Source of the DNA: Hyphomicrobiales bacterium
Lineage (GTDB): Bacteria > Pseudomonadota > Alphaproteobacteria > Rhizobiales > Rhizobiaceae
Reading direction: 5' to 3'
Assembly (NCBI GenBank): GCA_900472295.1
Contig: UCIA01000030.1
Coordinates: 201,940-265,939, forward strand
Length of the DNA stretch: 64,000 nucleotides
Part shown: positions 44,143-52,333 of the stretch, piece after piece
Position numbering within the stretch: position 1 is the first letter of the stretch
Layout: each line of letters opens with the position of its first letter
Made by a program: the position numbers and the translations under genes
The notes under the pieces: generated by a model
Seen by the model: only the letters and a program-made list of their open reading frames with translations
Told to the model about the DNA's origin: nothing
The model's database searches: none

Positions 44143-44757
44143 ATGCGCTTTCTGTTTGTCCTGATCCTGCTTGCCGGCGCCGGCATCGGCCTCGTCTATC
44201 CCTGGGCGATGAGCAATTTTTCCGGCCACGAGATCGGCGTTTGGCGCGTCTACGACCAGGGACGGTTCAGGCCTGTGACGGTGACGCTGAAAGCAGGCGA
44301 CGCGCCGGTCAGGGTGCTGGTCGACCTGACGGCGAAGGCCGAGCGCATTGTCTCGCAGCAGCGCACCGTGTTGACGCTGACTGCCGCCACCGGCGGCCGC
44401 ACGGTGCTTGCCTCGACGCTGCAATTCAACCATGCCGACAATCCACGCCAGGTCAGCCCGCAACTGCCCGACAAAATCTTTCGCGACGAGGCCGGCGTGA
44501 TCGAAACCGTCAGCCCCGGCCCCTATCTCTTCACCGCTGGTCCGGGCGATGCCGATGACATCCCGATCCGCGCGGTGGATCTGGTGCTGCGCTCCGGCGT
44601 CGGCGAGATCGACAGCCGTGCGCGTCCGGTCGGCTATGCGCTGATGGCCGTCGGCCTGATCGGTTTCCTGTTCACGCTGGCTTTCGGCGGCCGCAAGCCG
44701 GAGAACCCGAATTCCAAGCCGCCACCGCCGCGCTGGGGCAGGGGCTCCTCGACATGA
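44143..44757 (+). CDS. Hypothetical membrane-anchored protein
   Basis: The 204-residue protein has an N-terminal membrane segment (FLFVLILLAGAGIGLVYPW), an extracytoplasmic beta-rich middle (about 30-150) and a second membrane segment near the C-terminus (YALMAVGLIGFLFTLAF) followed by a basic Pro-rich tail. I recognise no family. Codon use matches its neighbours, and it starts at an ATG 8 bp before the rlmJ gene on the same strand, supporting a real gene. Confidence 0.75.
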   Translation: MRFLFVLILLAGAGIGLVYPWAMSNFSGHEIGVWRVYDQGRFRPVTVTLKAGDAPVRVLVDLTAKAERIVSQQRTVLTLTAATGGRTVLASTLQFNHADNPRQVSPQLPDKIFRDEAGVIETVSPGPYLFTAGPGDADDIPIRAVDLVLRSGVGEIDSRARPVGYALMAVGLIGFLFTLAFGGRKPENPNSKPPPPRWGRGSST

Positions 44758-44764
44758 GTGCGGC

Positions 44765-45619
44765 ATGAACTACCGTCACGCCTATCACGCCGGAAATTTC
44801 GCCGACGTCGTCAAGCATGTCGTGCTGAGCCGGCTGATCGACTACCTGAAGCAGAAGGACAAGGCGTTTCGCGTCATCGACACCCATGCCGGTATCGGCC
44901 GCTACGATCTGTCGTCGGTGGAAGCGCAAAAGACCGGCGAATGGCAAGGCGGCATCGGCCGCCTGATCGATGCCCAGATCGACAAATCGGCGGCGGCGCT
45001 GCTTGCGCCTTATCTCGAAGCGGTGCGTTCGCTCAATCCCGATGGCGGCGTGAAGAAATATCCCGGCTCGCCGCTGATTGCCCGGCATCTCCTGCGCAAG
45101 CAGGATCGGCTGTCGGCGATCGAACTGCACGATCAGGATGCCTCCAGATTGAAGACACTGTTCGCCGGCGATTTTCAGACCAGGGTGATCGAGCTCGATG
45201 GCTGGCTGGCGCTCGGCGCGCATTTGCCGCCGAAGGAAAAGCGCGGCCTGGTGCTGATCGACCCGCCCTTCGAGGAAGCGGGCGAATTCGACCGCCTCGT
45301 CGACGGCATGCAAAAAGCCCACAAGCGTTGGCCAGGCGGTATCTATGCGCTGTGGTACCCGATCAAGGATCGCAAGGCGATCATCGCCTTCCGCAAGGCG
45401 CTCAAGCAATCCGGCGTTCCAAAACTGCTCGACATCGAGTTCGAGATCCGGCCGGCTTCGCGAGAACCCAGCCTCGATGGCAGCGGCATGGTGGTGGTCA
45501 ATCCACCCTTCACGCTGGAGCGCGAACTGCGCATCGTGCTACCGGTCCTGCACCGATTGCTGGCGGTCGAAAAGCCGGCGCACTGGTCGCTGGAATGGCT
45601 GGCTGGGGAACAGCCGTAG
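44765..45619 (+). CDS. rlmJ: 23S rRNA (adenine2030-N6)-methyltransferase
   Basis: SAM-dependent methyltransferase acting on A2030 of 23S rRNA. The 284-residue protein begins with the family MNYRHAYHAGNFADVVKHVV, contains VIDTHAGIGRYDL near residue 38 and the catalytic DPPFEEAGEF near 165. Length is as expected. It is followed by a 155-bp gap and the MarR gene. Confidence 0.95.
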   Translation: MNYRHAYHAGNFADVVKHVVLSRLIDYLKQKDKAFRVIDTHAGIGRYDLSSVEAQKTGEWQGGIGRLIDAQIDKSAAALLAPYLEAVRSLNPDGGVKKYPGSPLIARHLLRKQDRLSAIELHDQDASRLKTLFAGDFQTRVIELDGWLALGAHLPPKEKRGLVLIDPPFEEAGEFDRLVDGMQKAHKRWPGGIYALWYPIKDRKAIIAFRKALKQSGVPKLLDIEFEIRPASREPSLDGSGMVVVNPPFTLERELRIVLPVLHRLLAVEKPAHWSLEWLAGEQP

Positions 45620-45774
45620 CGGCCCTCGGCAGACGAAGTAAAGTCGCTGGAGATTTTGACGGTCGCCGCCTTCCGTAGACGCCCTGATGTGTCCATTGAG
45701 CCGAGGTGGTGAGCGTTGACGCTCATTCCAAAATCGGATAGGCAGAAAATCTGATTATTAGATTTACGAACTAA

Positions 45775-46251
45775 ATGCCAAGATCGACAAGGAAGGAACT
45801 GGTCAACGCCATAGGCTTCGCGATTTCGCGTTGGCAGGATGCCGTTGAAACCTTTGATGGAACCGTCGCTGAAATCTATGTGCTGAGCGCGGCCGAGCAC
45901 CGCTGTCTCGGCGCGATCAGCCACGGCCCGCAACCGGCAAACCTCATCGCGCGCGAGACAAATCTCACGCCGGCGGCGGTTACGTCCCTGATCGACCGAC
46001 TGGAAAAGCGCGGCTTCGTCAGCCGTCAGCCGGATCCTGATGACAGGCGCAAGGTCATGGTCGCGGCCGGCAGGAAGACCGAGGAACTCGTCCGGCGCTG
46101 CTACCATCCGATCTTCGAGGCGGGTGCCGAACTGCTGGAAAAATACACGGTGGCCGAGATGCAGTTTCTGCTCGGCTTCATCGAAGAGGTCGAAACGATG
46201 CAGAAGGCGCAGACCGAGAGGCTGCGCGGCAAAGCTAAGCCGGTGCGTTGA
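45775..46251 (+). CDS. MarR family transcriptional regulator
   Basis: Winged-helix regulator of 158 residues. The pattern LGAISHGPQPANLIARETNLTPAAVTSLIDRLEKRGFVSRQPDPDDRRKVMV is the MarR DNA-binding domain (about 45-95), with helices for dimerisation on both sides. It lies 74 bp before the VOC gene, which may be its target. The AT-rich segment 45735-45772 just upstream is a plausible operator and promoter site. Confidence 0.92.
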   Translation: MPRSTRKELVNAIGFAISRWQDAVETFDGTVAEIYVLSAAEHRCLGAISHGPQPANLIARETNLTPAAVTSLIDRLEKRGFVSRQPDPDDRRKVMVAAGRKTEELVRRCYHPIFEAGAELLEKYTVAEMQFLLGFIEEVETMQKAQTERLRGKAKPVR

Positions 46252-46325
46252 GAGAAGGCATCGGCGATGGTCCGGCACAAAACCGGTCCGGTTCAAATGT
46301 GCATTGTCAAAGAGAGGAGTACCCT

Positions 46326-46748
46326 ATGCCCCGCATGATCTTCGTCAACCTGCCCGTCGCCGACCTCGCTGCGTCGATGGCCTTCTACAAAGCCCTCGGC
46401 TTCGACAACAATCCTCACTTCACCGACGACACCGCAGCCTGCATGGTGCTCAGCGATACGATCAACGTCATGCTGCTCACCCATGCCAAATGGCGCCAGT
46501 TTACCAACAGGCCGATCCCGCCGGCAACCTCGAGCGAGGTCATGCTTGCGGTATCCTGCGACAACCGTGCGGCGGTCGACGCGATGAACGAGGCGGCGGC
46601 GAAGAATGGCGGTACCGCCGACATCAATGCGCAGCTGGACTATGGCTTCATGTACAATCGCAGCCTGGCCGACCCTGACGGCCACGTCTGGGAAGCGATG
46701 TGGATGGACCCCTCCGCCATACCGCAGGGCGACGCCAAGCAGGGCTGA
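46326..46748 (+). CDS. VOC family protein
   Basis: VOC-fold protein of 140 residues (MIFVNLPVADLAASMAFYKALGF; DPDGHVWEAMWMDPSAIPQG), close to the subgroup annotated as lactoylglutathione-lyase-like or bleomycin-resistance-like proteins. GAGAGGAG precedes the ATG. A perfect 8-base hairpin (CCGGGCCT / AGGCCCGG, 46750-46769) directly follows the stop but has no T-run. Probably regulated with the MarR gene. Substrate unknown. Confidence 0.87.
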   Translation: MPRMIFVNLPVADLAASMAFYKALGFDNNPHFTDDTAACMVLSDTINVMLLTHAKWRQFTNRPIPPATSSEVMLAVSCDNRAAVDAMNEAAAKNGGTADINAQLDYGFMYNRSLADPDGHVWEAMWMDPSAIPQGDAKQG

Positions 46749-46949
46749 ACCGGGCCTAGGCAGGCCCGGCCATCGCAGCCGCCTCCCAAAACAGAGGAAG
46801 GCGGGTTGTCGAAAGGCTCAAGCACGGTGGTTTCTCCGCTTCGCACCGGCAAAACCGGTTGCGAACCGGGAAACCATCGTCAGCGCGACCGCTTGACCGC
46901 GCGCCGCCGAATCCGCAGAGTGCACGCAATCGACCTTTGAGAGGCTGCC

Positions 46950-47396
46950 ATGACTCGCTTTGCCAAATCTGCCCTTGCTGCCCTGATTTCGCTTTGCACG
47001 CCGCTGGCCGCGCCCCTCGGCGTCACCCAGGCTGCGCAGGCCGCCGACCTCTATTCCGACGCCGACAGTGGCGTCTGCGGGCAGGCCTGGGTGCTCAACA
47101 AGATTTCCAGCCGGTTCTCCTACCAGGTGCATCACGTGCCGCATCTGCCTGACGTTTCGATCACCGATTTCCAGCGCATCCATGAGCACCGCTATCTGCC
47201 GGCGAGCGAGGAATGGCCGATCGGCCGTCGCTATTGCGGCGCTACGGTAAGCCTTTCCGATGGCCGTGCCCGCACCATCTGGTACCTGATCGAGGAAGGC
47301 CAGGGTTTTGCCTCGATCGGCGACAATGTCGAATTCTGCGTTTCGGGCTTCGACCGTTGGCTGGTCTACAACGGCCGCTGCCGCGTCCTGCGCTGA
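46950..47396 (+). CDS. Hypothetical exported protein
   Basis: The 148-residue protein has a clear signal peptide (MTRFAKSALAALISLCTPLA, cleavage near AQA-ADL at about 32). The mature part of about 115 residues has four cysteines (CGQAW, YCGATV, EFCVSG, GRCRVL) spaced for two disulfides, and aromatic-rich strands. I recognise no family name. A terminator follows. Confidence 0.8.
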   Translation: MTRFAKSALAALISLCTPLAAPLGVTQAAQAADLYSDADSGVCGQAWVLNKISSRFSYQVHHVPHLPDVSITDFQRIHEHRYLPASEEWPIGRRYCGATVSLSDGRARTIWYLIEEGQGFASIGDNVEFCVSGFDRWLVYNGRCRVLR

Positions 47397-47423
47397 GTTC
47401 ATCAACTTTCCTTTTATCTGTCG

Positions 47424-47454
47424 CGCCTGCGGTGACATCGGCCGCAGGCGTTTT
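47424..47454 (+). terminator. Intrinsic terminator
   Basis: CGCCTGCGG / CCGCAGGCG arms with a 9-base loop followed by TTTTC. It lies 28 bp after the stop of the exported protein. Confidence 0.75.
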
Positions 47455-47465
47455 CATTTGTCGTG

Positions 47466-47514
47466 TTGACAGGGGAGGTTGATCGGCCGCATAGATATGA
47501 GACAGACCTGTCTC
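47466..47514 (+). promoter_or_regulatory. Promoter and palindromic operator of the TetR-EamA pair
   Basis: TTGACA at 47466-47471 and a TAGATA-like -10 around 47492 are followed by a perfect palindrome, GAGACAG-AC-CTGTCTC, at 47499-47514. The palindrome overlaps the likely transcription start, 17 bp before the TetR start codon. It fits an autorepression operator. Confidence 0.6.
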
Positions 47515-47530
47515 GTCACTTGGCGCTTCT

Positions 47531-48106
47531 ATGAAAACCTCACCATCCTCCACCAAACGCCAGCATGTCGTCGACACCGCCTATGCGTTGTTCAAGCGCG
47601 ACGGCTTCCATGCCACCGGCATCGACCGCATCATCGCCGAGGCCGACATCGCCAAGATGACGATGTACCGGCATTTCCCGAGCAAGGACGAATTGATCGT
47701 CGAGGTGCTGGAGCATCGCGCCCGCCGTTTCGAGCGCCAGCTCGACCAACTTGCGCAAGAGGTCGCCACGCCGGAACGGAAGATCGCGAAAATCTTCGAC
47801 TGGCATGAGCGCTGGTTCAGCAGCCCGGATTTCCATGGCTGCCTGTTCGCGCACGCGCTGGCCGAGTTTGGCGATCCCGCCCATCCGGTGTTCCAGGCTG
47901 TTGTCAGGCAGAAGAATGGCCTCAAGCGGCGCATGCAGGCTATCCTCGAGGCGGTGATGCCGCCCAGGCAAGCGGCGGGCGCCGCCGCTGCACTGCTGAT
48001 GCTGATAGAGGGCGCGACGCTGATGGCGCAGATGGGGCAGCCCACCATCGACAGCGCCCGCAAGGCGGCCGACGCCATCATCGCCAGCGCGCGTGCAGTT
48101 CAATGA
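47531..48106 (+). CDS. TetR/AcrR family repressor
   Basis: The 191-residue regulator has an N-terminal helix-turn-helix (VVDTAYALFKRDGFHATGIDRIIAEADIAKMTMYRHFPSKDELI) and a ligand-binding C-terminal half (FHGCLFAHALAEFGDPAHP). Its stop overlaps the start of the EamA transporter gene by four bases, so it probably controls export of a compound by that transporter. Confidence 0.93.
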   Translation: MKTSPSSTKRQHVVDTAYALFKRDGFHATGIDRIIAEADIAKMTMYRHFPSKDELIVEVLEHRARRFERQLDQLAQEVATPERKIAKIFDWHERWFSSPDFHGCLFAHALAEFGDPAHPVFQAVVRQKNGLKRRMQAILEAVMPPRQAAGAAAALLMLIEGATLMAQMGQPTIDSARKAADAIIASARAVQ

Positions 48107-48933
48107 GCACGACGGTCATTGCGCTCGCGCTGTTCGCAGCCATTCTGCATGCCGGCTGGAACGCCTTCCTGCGGACCGGCGCCGACAGGCTGTGGACGGT
48201 TACCGTCATGAGCTTTTCGAGCACGCTCATCGCTATTCCGATGGCGCTTTTCCATGCGCTTCCCGCGGCCGGCGCCTGGCCCTATGTCGCGCTCTCGGCC
48301 GGCCTGCAGGTCGGCTACAGCGTGTTCCTGGTCGCCGCCTACCGCTATGGCGAACTGGGGCAGGTCTATCCGATCGTGCGTGGCAGCGTGCCGCTGCTGG
48401 TCACACTTGGCGGCTTCCTGCTGGCCGGCCAGCAACTCACAATGCCCGAGATCGTCGGCGTCACGCTGGTCGCCTGCGGCATCATGGGCCTGTCGCTAGG
48501 CAGGGGCAGGGCGTCGACGACCTCGATCCTTTATGCGCTGGCGACCGGCGCGATCATCGCCGCCTATGCCACGGTCGACGCCATCGGCGTGCGCGCCGCA
48601 GGCAACAGCGGCGCCTACACGGCCTGGGTGCTACTAATCTATGGCGCCTTGCTGCCGGCGACCTTCGTCGTCCTGCGCGGCAGGCTCGTCGTCAACTTCA
48701 GCGCGCCCGAAACCCGCAAGGCTCTTGCCGGTGGCCTGTTCGCGCTGCTTGCCTATGCCGTCGTGGTCGCCGCCTTCGCGCTCGGTCCGGCAGGCCCGAT
48801 CACCGCCATCCGCGAAACCAGCGTTGTCTTTGCCGCCTTCATCGGCCGGTTCTTCCTTGGCGAGCAGCTGACGCCGCGCCGGATCGGCGCCTGCGCCGTC
48901 GTCGCGCTCGGCGCCATCTGCCTCGGCTATTAG
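48103..48933 (+). CDS. EamA/DMT family transporter
   Basis: Inner-membrane carrier of 276 residues with about ten hydrophobic segments arranged as two EamA repeats (HAGWNAFLRTGADRLWTVTVMS; TTSILYALATGAIIAAYATVDAIGVR; GPITAIRETSVVFAAFIGRFFLGE). Substrates in the family are amino acids, nucleosides or drugs. The coupled TetR gene suggests an inducible efflux role. Confidence 0.92.
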   Translation: MSTTVIALALFAAILHAGWNAFLRTGADRLWTVTVMSFSSTLIAIPMALFHALPAAGAWPYVALSAGLQVGYSVFLVAAYRYGELGQVYPIVRGSVPLLVTLGGFLLAGQQLTMPEIVGVTLVACGIMGLSLGRGRASTTSILYALATGAIIAAYATVDAIGVRAAGNSGAYTAWVLLIYGALLPATFVVLRGRLVVNFSAPETRKALAGGLFALLAYAVVVAAFALGPAGPITAIRETSVVFAAFIGRFFLGEQLTPRRIGACAVVALGAICLGY

Positions 48934-48967
48934 GCGTGAGTGGCGAGGGATATCGATCCGATCCTGC

Positions 48968-49594
48968 TCACGCGCTGCGGCCCGCACCCGAGAGGTAAGC
49001 GCAGATCAGCTCGACGAGTTGCTTTTGCAGTTCCGGCGCATCGAGCATGTCTCGCCGCGCGGCATTGTGGATGACGCCTTCGACCGCGGAGGAGAGCACC
49101 CGGGCAACGGTCTCATTGTCTTTCCTGCGCTTGCGATATTGCGCCACCGCCTCCGTGTAATGATCGAGATAGCGCGACTGGAACGAGGCGTGGGCGGCAC
49201 GTGAACCGCGATCGCCTGGCACCTCGTCGAGCAGCACCTGATGCAGCGTCGGATGAACGCTGTGCGCCTCGATCATGCCGCGCACCAACTCCTGCGCGAA
49301 TCGCTTGAGCGGCTTGTCGCCTTCTGCTGATTCGGCGATGACCGACAGCACCTGGTCGAAATGTCGCCGGCGAATTGCCTCGACCAGCGACAGCTTGTCG
49401 GGAAAATATTGATAGAGCGAGCCGATGCTGACGCCGGCCGCATCGGCCACCTTGTTGGTGGTGAAGCCGGCCCAGCCGAGCGCGCTCAGAACGTGAGCAC
49501 CGGCTTCGATGATCGCCTCGACGGTTGCGCGCGAGCGCGCCTGGCGCGGCTGCTTGCGCATGCGCGAGCGCGGCTTAGCAATGCGAGTAGACAT
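48968..49594 (-). CDS. TetR family transcriptional regulator
   Basis: The 208-residue protein has a basic N-terminus (PRSRMRKQPRQARSRATVEAI) and helix-turn-helix GFTTNKVADAAGVSIGSLYQYFPDKLSLV. The ATG at 49594 has GGAGCGG upstream. An ATG at 49633 is possible but lacks one. It is divergent from the DinB gene across 62 bp, its likely target. Confidence 0.92.
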   Translation of the reverse strand: MSTRIAKPRSRMRKQPRQARSRATVEAIIEAGAHVLSALGWAGFTTNKVADAAGVSIGSLYQYFPDKLSLVEAIRRRHFDQVLSVIAESAEGDKPLKRFAQELVRGMIEAHSVHPTLHQVLLDEVPGDRGSRAAHASFQSRYLDHYTEAVAQYRKRRKDNETVARVLSSAVEGVIHNAARRDMLDAPELQKQLVELICAYLSGAGRSA

Positions 49595-49656
49595 GTCCGC
49601 TCCATCAGCCAAGAATATAGACAACATACTCACATTTTCAGGAAAGGATACCGACC

Positions 49657-50184
49657 ATGAGCGCGCTGGATCTGCTTCGCAGCCTCTTCGTCTATCAAGC
49701 CTGGGCCAATGGTGAATTGCTGGAAAAGCTCGCGTGCCTCGACCAGCAGATGCATGCGGATGATCATCACGCAGCGATCCGTCTCATCAACCACAATCTT
49801 GTCGTATCGAAAATATTCGCGGCGCATCTTTCCGGCACGCGTCATGGCTACACGTCAGACAACACTGAGGACACGCCGAAGCGCGATGAACTCAGCGCCG
49901 ATGTCACTGCGACGGATCATTGGTATCTCGATTATCTGGAAACCGTGTCGCCTGAAATTCTGTCGCAGCCTGTACCTTTCGTCTTCACCGACGGCGACAA
50001 GGCGATGATGTCGCGTCAGGAAATGCTGACCCATGTCGTCACCCATGGCGGCTACCACCGCGGCGAGATCGGGCGCATCCTGGCCCAGATTGGCGTTACG
50101 CCGCCATGGGACACGTTTGCCGTCCATCTGCATCAGACCGAGCCTTTGCGCCGGTTGCAGGTGCGCGAGCCGCTTGGAGTGTAG
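49657..50184 (+). CDS. DinB family protein
   Basis: Four-helix DinB/YfiT-like putative metalloenzyme of 175 residues. The characteristic histidines are in RLINHNLVVSKIFAAHL (near 47) and the paired HVVTHGGYHRGEIGRIL (near 128), where a metal is expected. The family includes thiol-dependent transferases, often stress related. Divergent from a TetR gene. A second DinB protein lies at 60970. Confidence 0.9.
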   Translation: MSALDLLRSLFVYQAWANGELLEKLACLDQQMHADDHHAAIRLINHNLVVSKIFAAHLSGTRHGYTSDNTEDTPKRDELSADVTATDHWYLDYLETVSPEILSQPVPFVFTDGDKAMMSRQEMLTHVVTHGGYHRGEIGRILAQIGVTPPWDTFAVHLHQTEPLRRLQVREPLGV

Positions 50185-50185
50185 C

Positions 50186-50218
50186 GCCTGTACCCCTTGT
50201 ATTCCAAGGGGTACAGGC
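50186..50218 (+). terminator. Hairpin after the DinB gene
   Basis: Perfect 13-base arms GCCTGTACCCCTT / AAGGGGTACAGGC with a 7-base loop, starting 2 bp after the stop. Only a weak TT follows, so termination is likely but not textbook. Confidence 0.6.
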
Positions 50219-50777
50219 TTCCCAAGATGATGATTGCCGTGATCCTTCATGCCCTTTTGTCCGCTGGGCATATTGCTGCGCCGAAGCCGGCGACCTCCCT
50301 TCTCGTCTGAAAAATGTCCAGCACAAGAGGGCGGGTGCTGTCCCCTCAAACGCCGCTTCTCTCAACCTCCGCCTGACCTCTTTCAATAAGCAAGCAAAAA
50401 GCTCGCATTTGTCTTTGGTGCTGTTTCTGCAGCCGCAGGGATGAAGCAAGATTAGTCTCTGTCGTGCAGCGATTCTTTTGCCATCCGATAAGCCGCCGAT
50501 GACCGCACGAGATCGACAGCGTCGAAAGAGAATGTGCGCTTGACGAGAAGATCACATGAGTCGTTGTGCTCGAATTTTCTCTCGCAACAGTTCGCTTGAT
50601 GGCACGAAGAATCGTTGCCGATCTCTGTGTCGATCATCGCGAACATGCTCTCAGCGTAACCGAAATTTAATCTGCGAAATTCTATGTAATGCTTCGCTGG
50701 CTAGACACACGCGAGTCAGATATGAATTAACTTGCCGGGTCACTAACGGCCATTGGCACAAACGCAAGGGGCATCGC
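50219..50777. other. Gene-free region before the histone-like gene
   Basis: About 560 bp with no open frame that looks coding on either strand. Base composition is lower in GC than the neighbours between 50550 and 50760. It should contain the promoter of the histone-like gene. Confidence 0.4.
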
Positions 50778-51191
50778 ATGGCAAAGACCACGACGAAGGC
50801 GCCGGCGGCGAAAGCGCCGGCCAAGAAAGCGGCACCGAAAGCTGCCGCGAAACCTGCAGCAGTAAAGAAGGCAGCACCGAAGGCAGCGGCAAAGCCGGCA
50901 GCCAAGGCAGCGGCTAAGCCCGTCGCCAAGGCAGCGGCAAAGCCGGCAGCTAAGGCAGTGGCAAAACCCGCCGCCAAGGCAGCAGCGAAACCCGCAGCCA
51001 AGAAGCCGGCAGCCAAGGCAGCAGCGAAGCCTGCCGTGAAGGCAGCAGCCAAGCCCGCCGCCAAGAAGCCGGCAGCCAAGGCAGCAGCCAAGCCTGCTGC
51101 TAAGAAGGCTCCGATGAAGGCCGCCGCCGCCAAGTCGACGGCAGCCGTGAAGAAGGCAGCACCGGCCAAGAAGCCAGCCGCCAAGAAGTAG
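50778..51191 (+). CDS. Histone H1-like Lys/Ala/Pro repeat protein
   Basis: Highly basic protein of 137 residues composed almost only of Ala, Lys and Pro, in units of the kind AAKPAAKAAAKP and KKPAAKAAAKPA. This resembles the C-terminal tail of eukaryotic histone H1 and bacterial H1-like or AlgP-like proteins. It should bind DNA or polyphosphate non-specifically. AAGGGG precedes the ATG. Repeat number is likely to vary between strains because the DNA is itself repetitive. A strong terminator follows. Confidence 0.88.
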   Translation: MAKTTTKAPAAKAPAKKAAPKAAAKPAAVKKAAPKAAAKPAAKAAAKPVAKAAAKPAAKAVAKPAAKAAAKPAAKKPAAKAAAKPAVKAAAKPAAKKPAAKAAAKPAAKKAPMKAAAAKSTAAVKKAAPAKKPAAKK

Positions 51192-51303
51192 CAGTATGGC
51201 TTCGCTCGCGAACGCCGACAGTTGAGGGGAGTGCTGTCGAGGCACCCCTCTTGCCGGTTTCGGATTTGAGCGGTCGAAGCTGGAGCAAACAACGTTCCAT
51301 CTC

Positions 51304-51351
51304 AAAGCTCCCGGGAACTTTGCCGACTGGCAGATTCCCGGGGGCTTTTTT
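51304..51351 (+). terminator. Intrinsic terminator after the histone-like gene
   Basis: AAAGCTCCCGGGAA pairs with TTCCCGGGGGCTTT (one mismatch) across a 17-base loop and is followed by a run of T into 51351. Confidence 0.85.
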
Positions 51352-51354
51352 GTT

Positions 51355-51423
51355 GCGCTTCAGATCTTTGTCCTGAGGTATCTCGGTCTCTCCAAACCGG
51401 CGCCACTTCCAAGCGACATGCAG
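51355..51423 (+). repeat. Degenerate composite palindrome, copy 5
   Basis: Aligns with the 3' end of hairpin A, the linker and hairpin B of the elements at 32931 and 35095 (GCGCTT, then CTTTGT, TCTC-AAACCGG-CCACTT, ending AGCGACATGCA). The left arms of A and B are lost. Confidence 0.65.
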
Positions 51424-51502
51424 TGACCACTTCATTGCCCACGGATTGGCCGCCTGGTTTTGCCCTTCTGGCAGTTGCTCCCTCAGAGAAGATCGGCCAA
51501 CA

Positions 51503-51606
51503 CTAAAGCGGTCGCATTCGGTGGGTTGAGGCGACGCGCTCCAGACCTTTGTTTTATGCGCGTCGTTCTCTCAAGACCGGAACCACTCTATTGAGCGATA
51601 TACGCT
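51503..51606 (+). repeat. Composite two-hairpin palindromic element, copy 4
   Basis: CTAAAGCGGTCGC / GCGACGCGCT (A) followed by ATGCGCGTCG and GAGCGATATACGC (B). Same order and spacing as the 32931 and 35095 copies but with several substitutions, so it is an older copy. Confidence 0.78.
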
Positions 51607-51633
51607 GGCCGTCTGCAAAACAGGGAACCGATC

Positions 51634-52230
51634 ATGCCTAAGCTGCTCTACGCGCCCTCATCCCCCTACAGCTCCAAGGTCCGCATGGCGGCGCTCTATG
51701 CCGGCATCGCCGTCGACCTTGTGCCGATCAAGACTGAGGACAAGCCGGCCGAACTGATAACGGCCAACCCGCTTGGCAAGATCCCGGTGCTGGTGCTCGA
51801 CGACGGCCGCTCGATCCACGACAGCCGCGCCATCACCCAGCATCTCAACCGCGCATCGAAGAGCCTGTTGTTGCCGCGCAATGCCGACAAGCGCCTCGAG
51901 GCCGAAGTGCTGGAAGCGTTGGCCGACGGCATCTGCGACTGCGCGCTGTCGATGGTCTATGAGCGGCGCACGCGGCCCGAGGAAATGGTCTACCAGCCCT
52001 GGCTCGACCGCCAGTGGGCGAAGATCACCGCCGCCCTCGACTTCCTCAACGCCAATCCGCCGAAACTGCCGAAGAAGATCACGCTTGGCCAGTTGGCGCT
52101 GCGCGCCTGCCTCGGTTACCTCTCTCTGCGCTTCGCCGGCAAATGGGAAAAGGGCCACGGCCGGCTGACCCGATGGGCAGCGCGCTTCGATGAGAAGTTT
52201 CCGGAGTTGAAGGCGGCTGTGCCGGCCTGA
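51634..52230 (+). CDS. Glutathione S-transferase family protein
   Basis: Cytosolic GST fold, 198 residues. The thioredoxin-like N-terminal domain starts PKLLYAPSSPYSSKVRMAA, with the cis-Pro and GSH-binding stretch NPLGKIPVLVLDDGRSIHDSRAI near residue 50. The helical C-terminal domain follows. The catalytic position near Ser9-Ser13 fits the serine-type classes. Detoxification or a specific thiol transfer is likely, with no substrate evident. Confidence 0.9.
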   Translation: MPKLLYAPSSPYSSKVRMAALYAGIAVDLVPIKTEDKPAELITANPLGKIPVLVLDDGRSIHDSRAITQHLNRASKSLLLPRNADKRLEAEVLEALADGICDCALSMVYERRTRPEEMVYQPWLDRQWAKITAALDFLNANPPKLPKKITLGQLALRACLGYLSLRFAGKWEKGHGRLTRWAARFDEKFPELKAAVPA

Positions 52231-52280
52231 GAGCCAAGCGCTTAGTCCTTCTCCCTTTGTGGGAGAAGGGAAGAAGCAAC

Positions 52281-52309
52281 AAAAAAAGCCGGGCGCGAGG
52301 CCCGGCTTT
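52281..52309 (-). terminator. Intrinsic terminator of the porin gene
   Basis: AAAGCCGGGC / GCCCGGCTTT with a 5-base loop, followed on the minus strand by seven T. It lies 24 bp after the porin stop. Confidence 0.88.
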
Positions 52310-52333
52310 CTTGTGTCGTGGCTTGAACGACAG

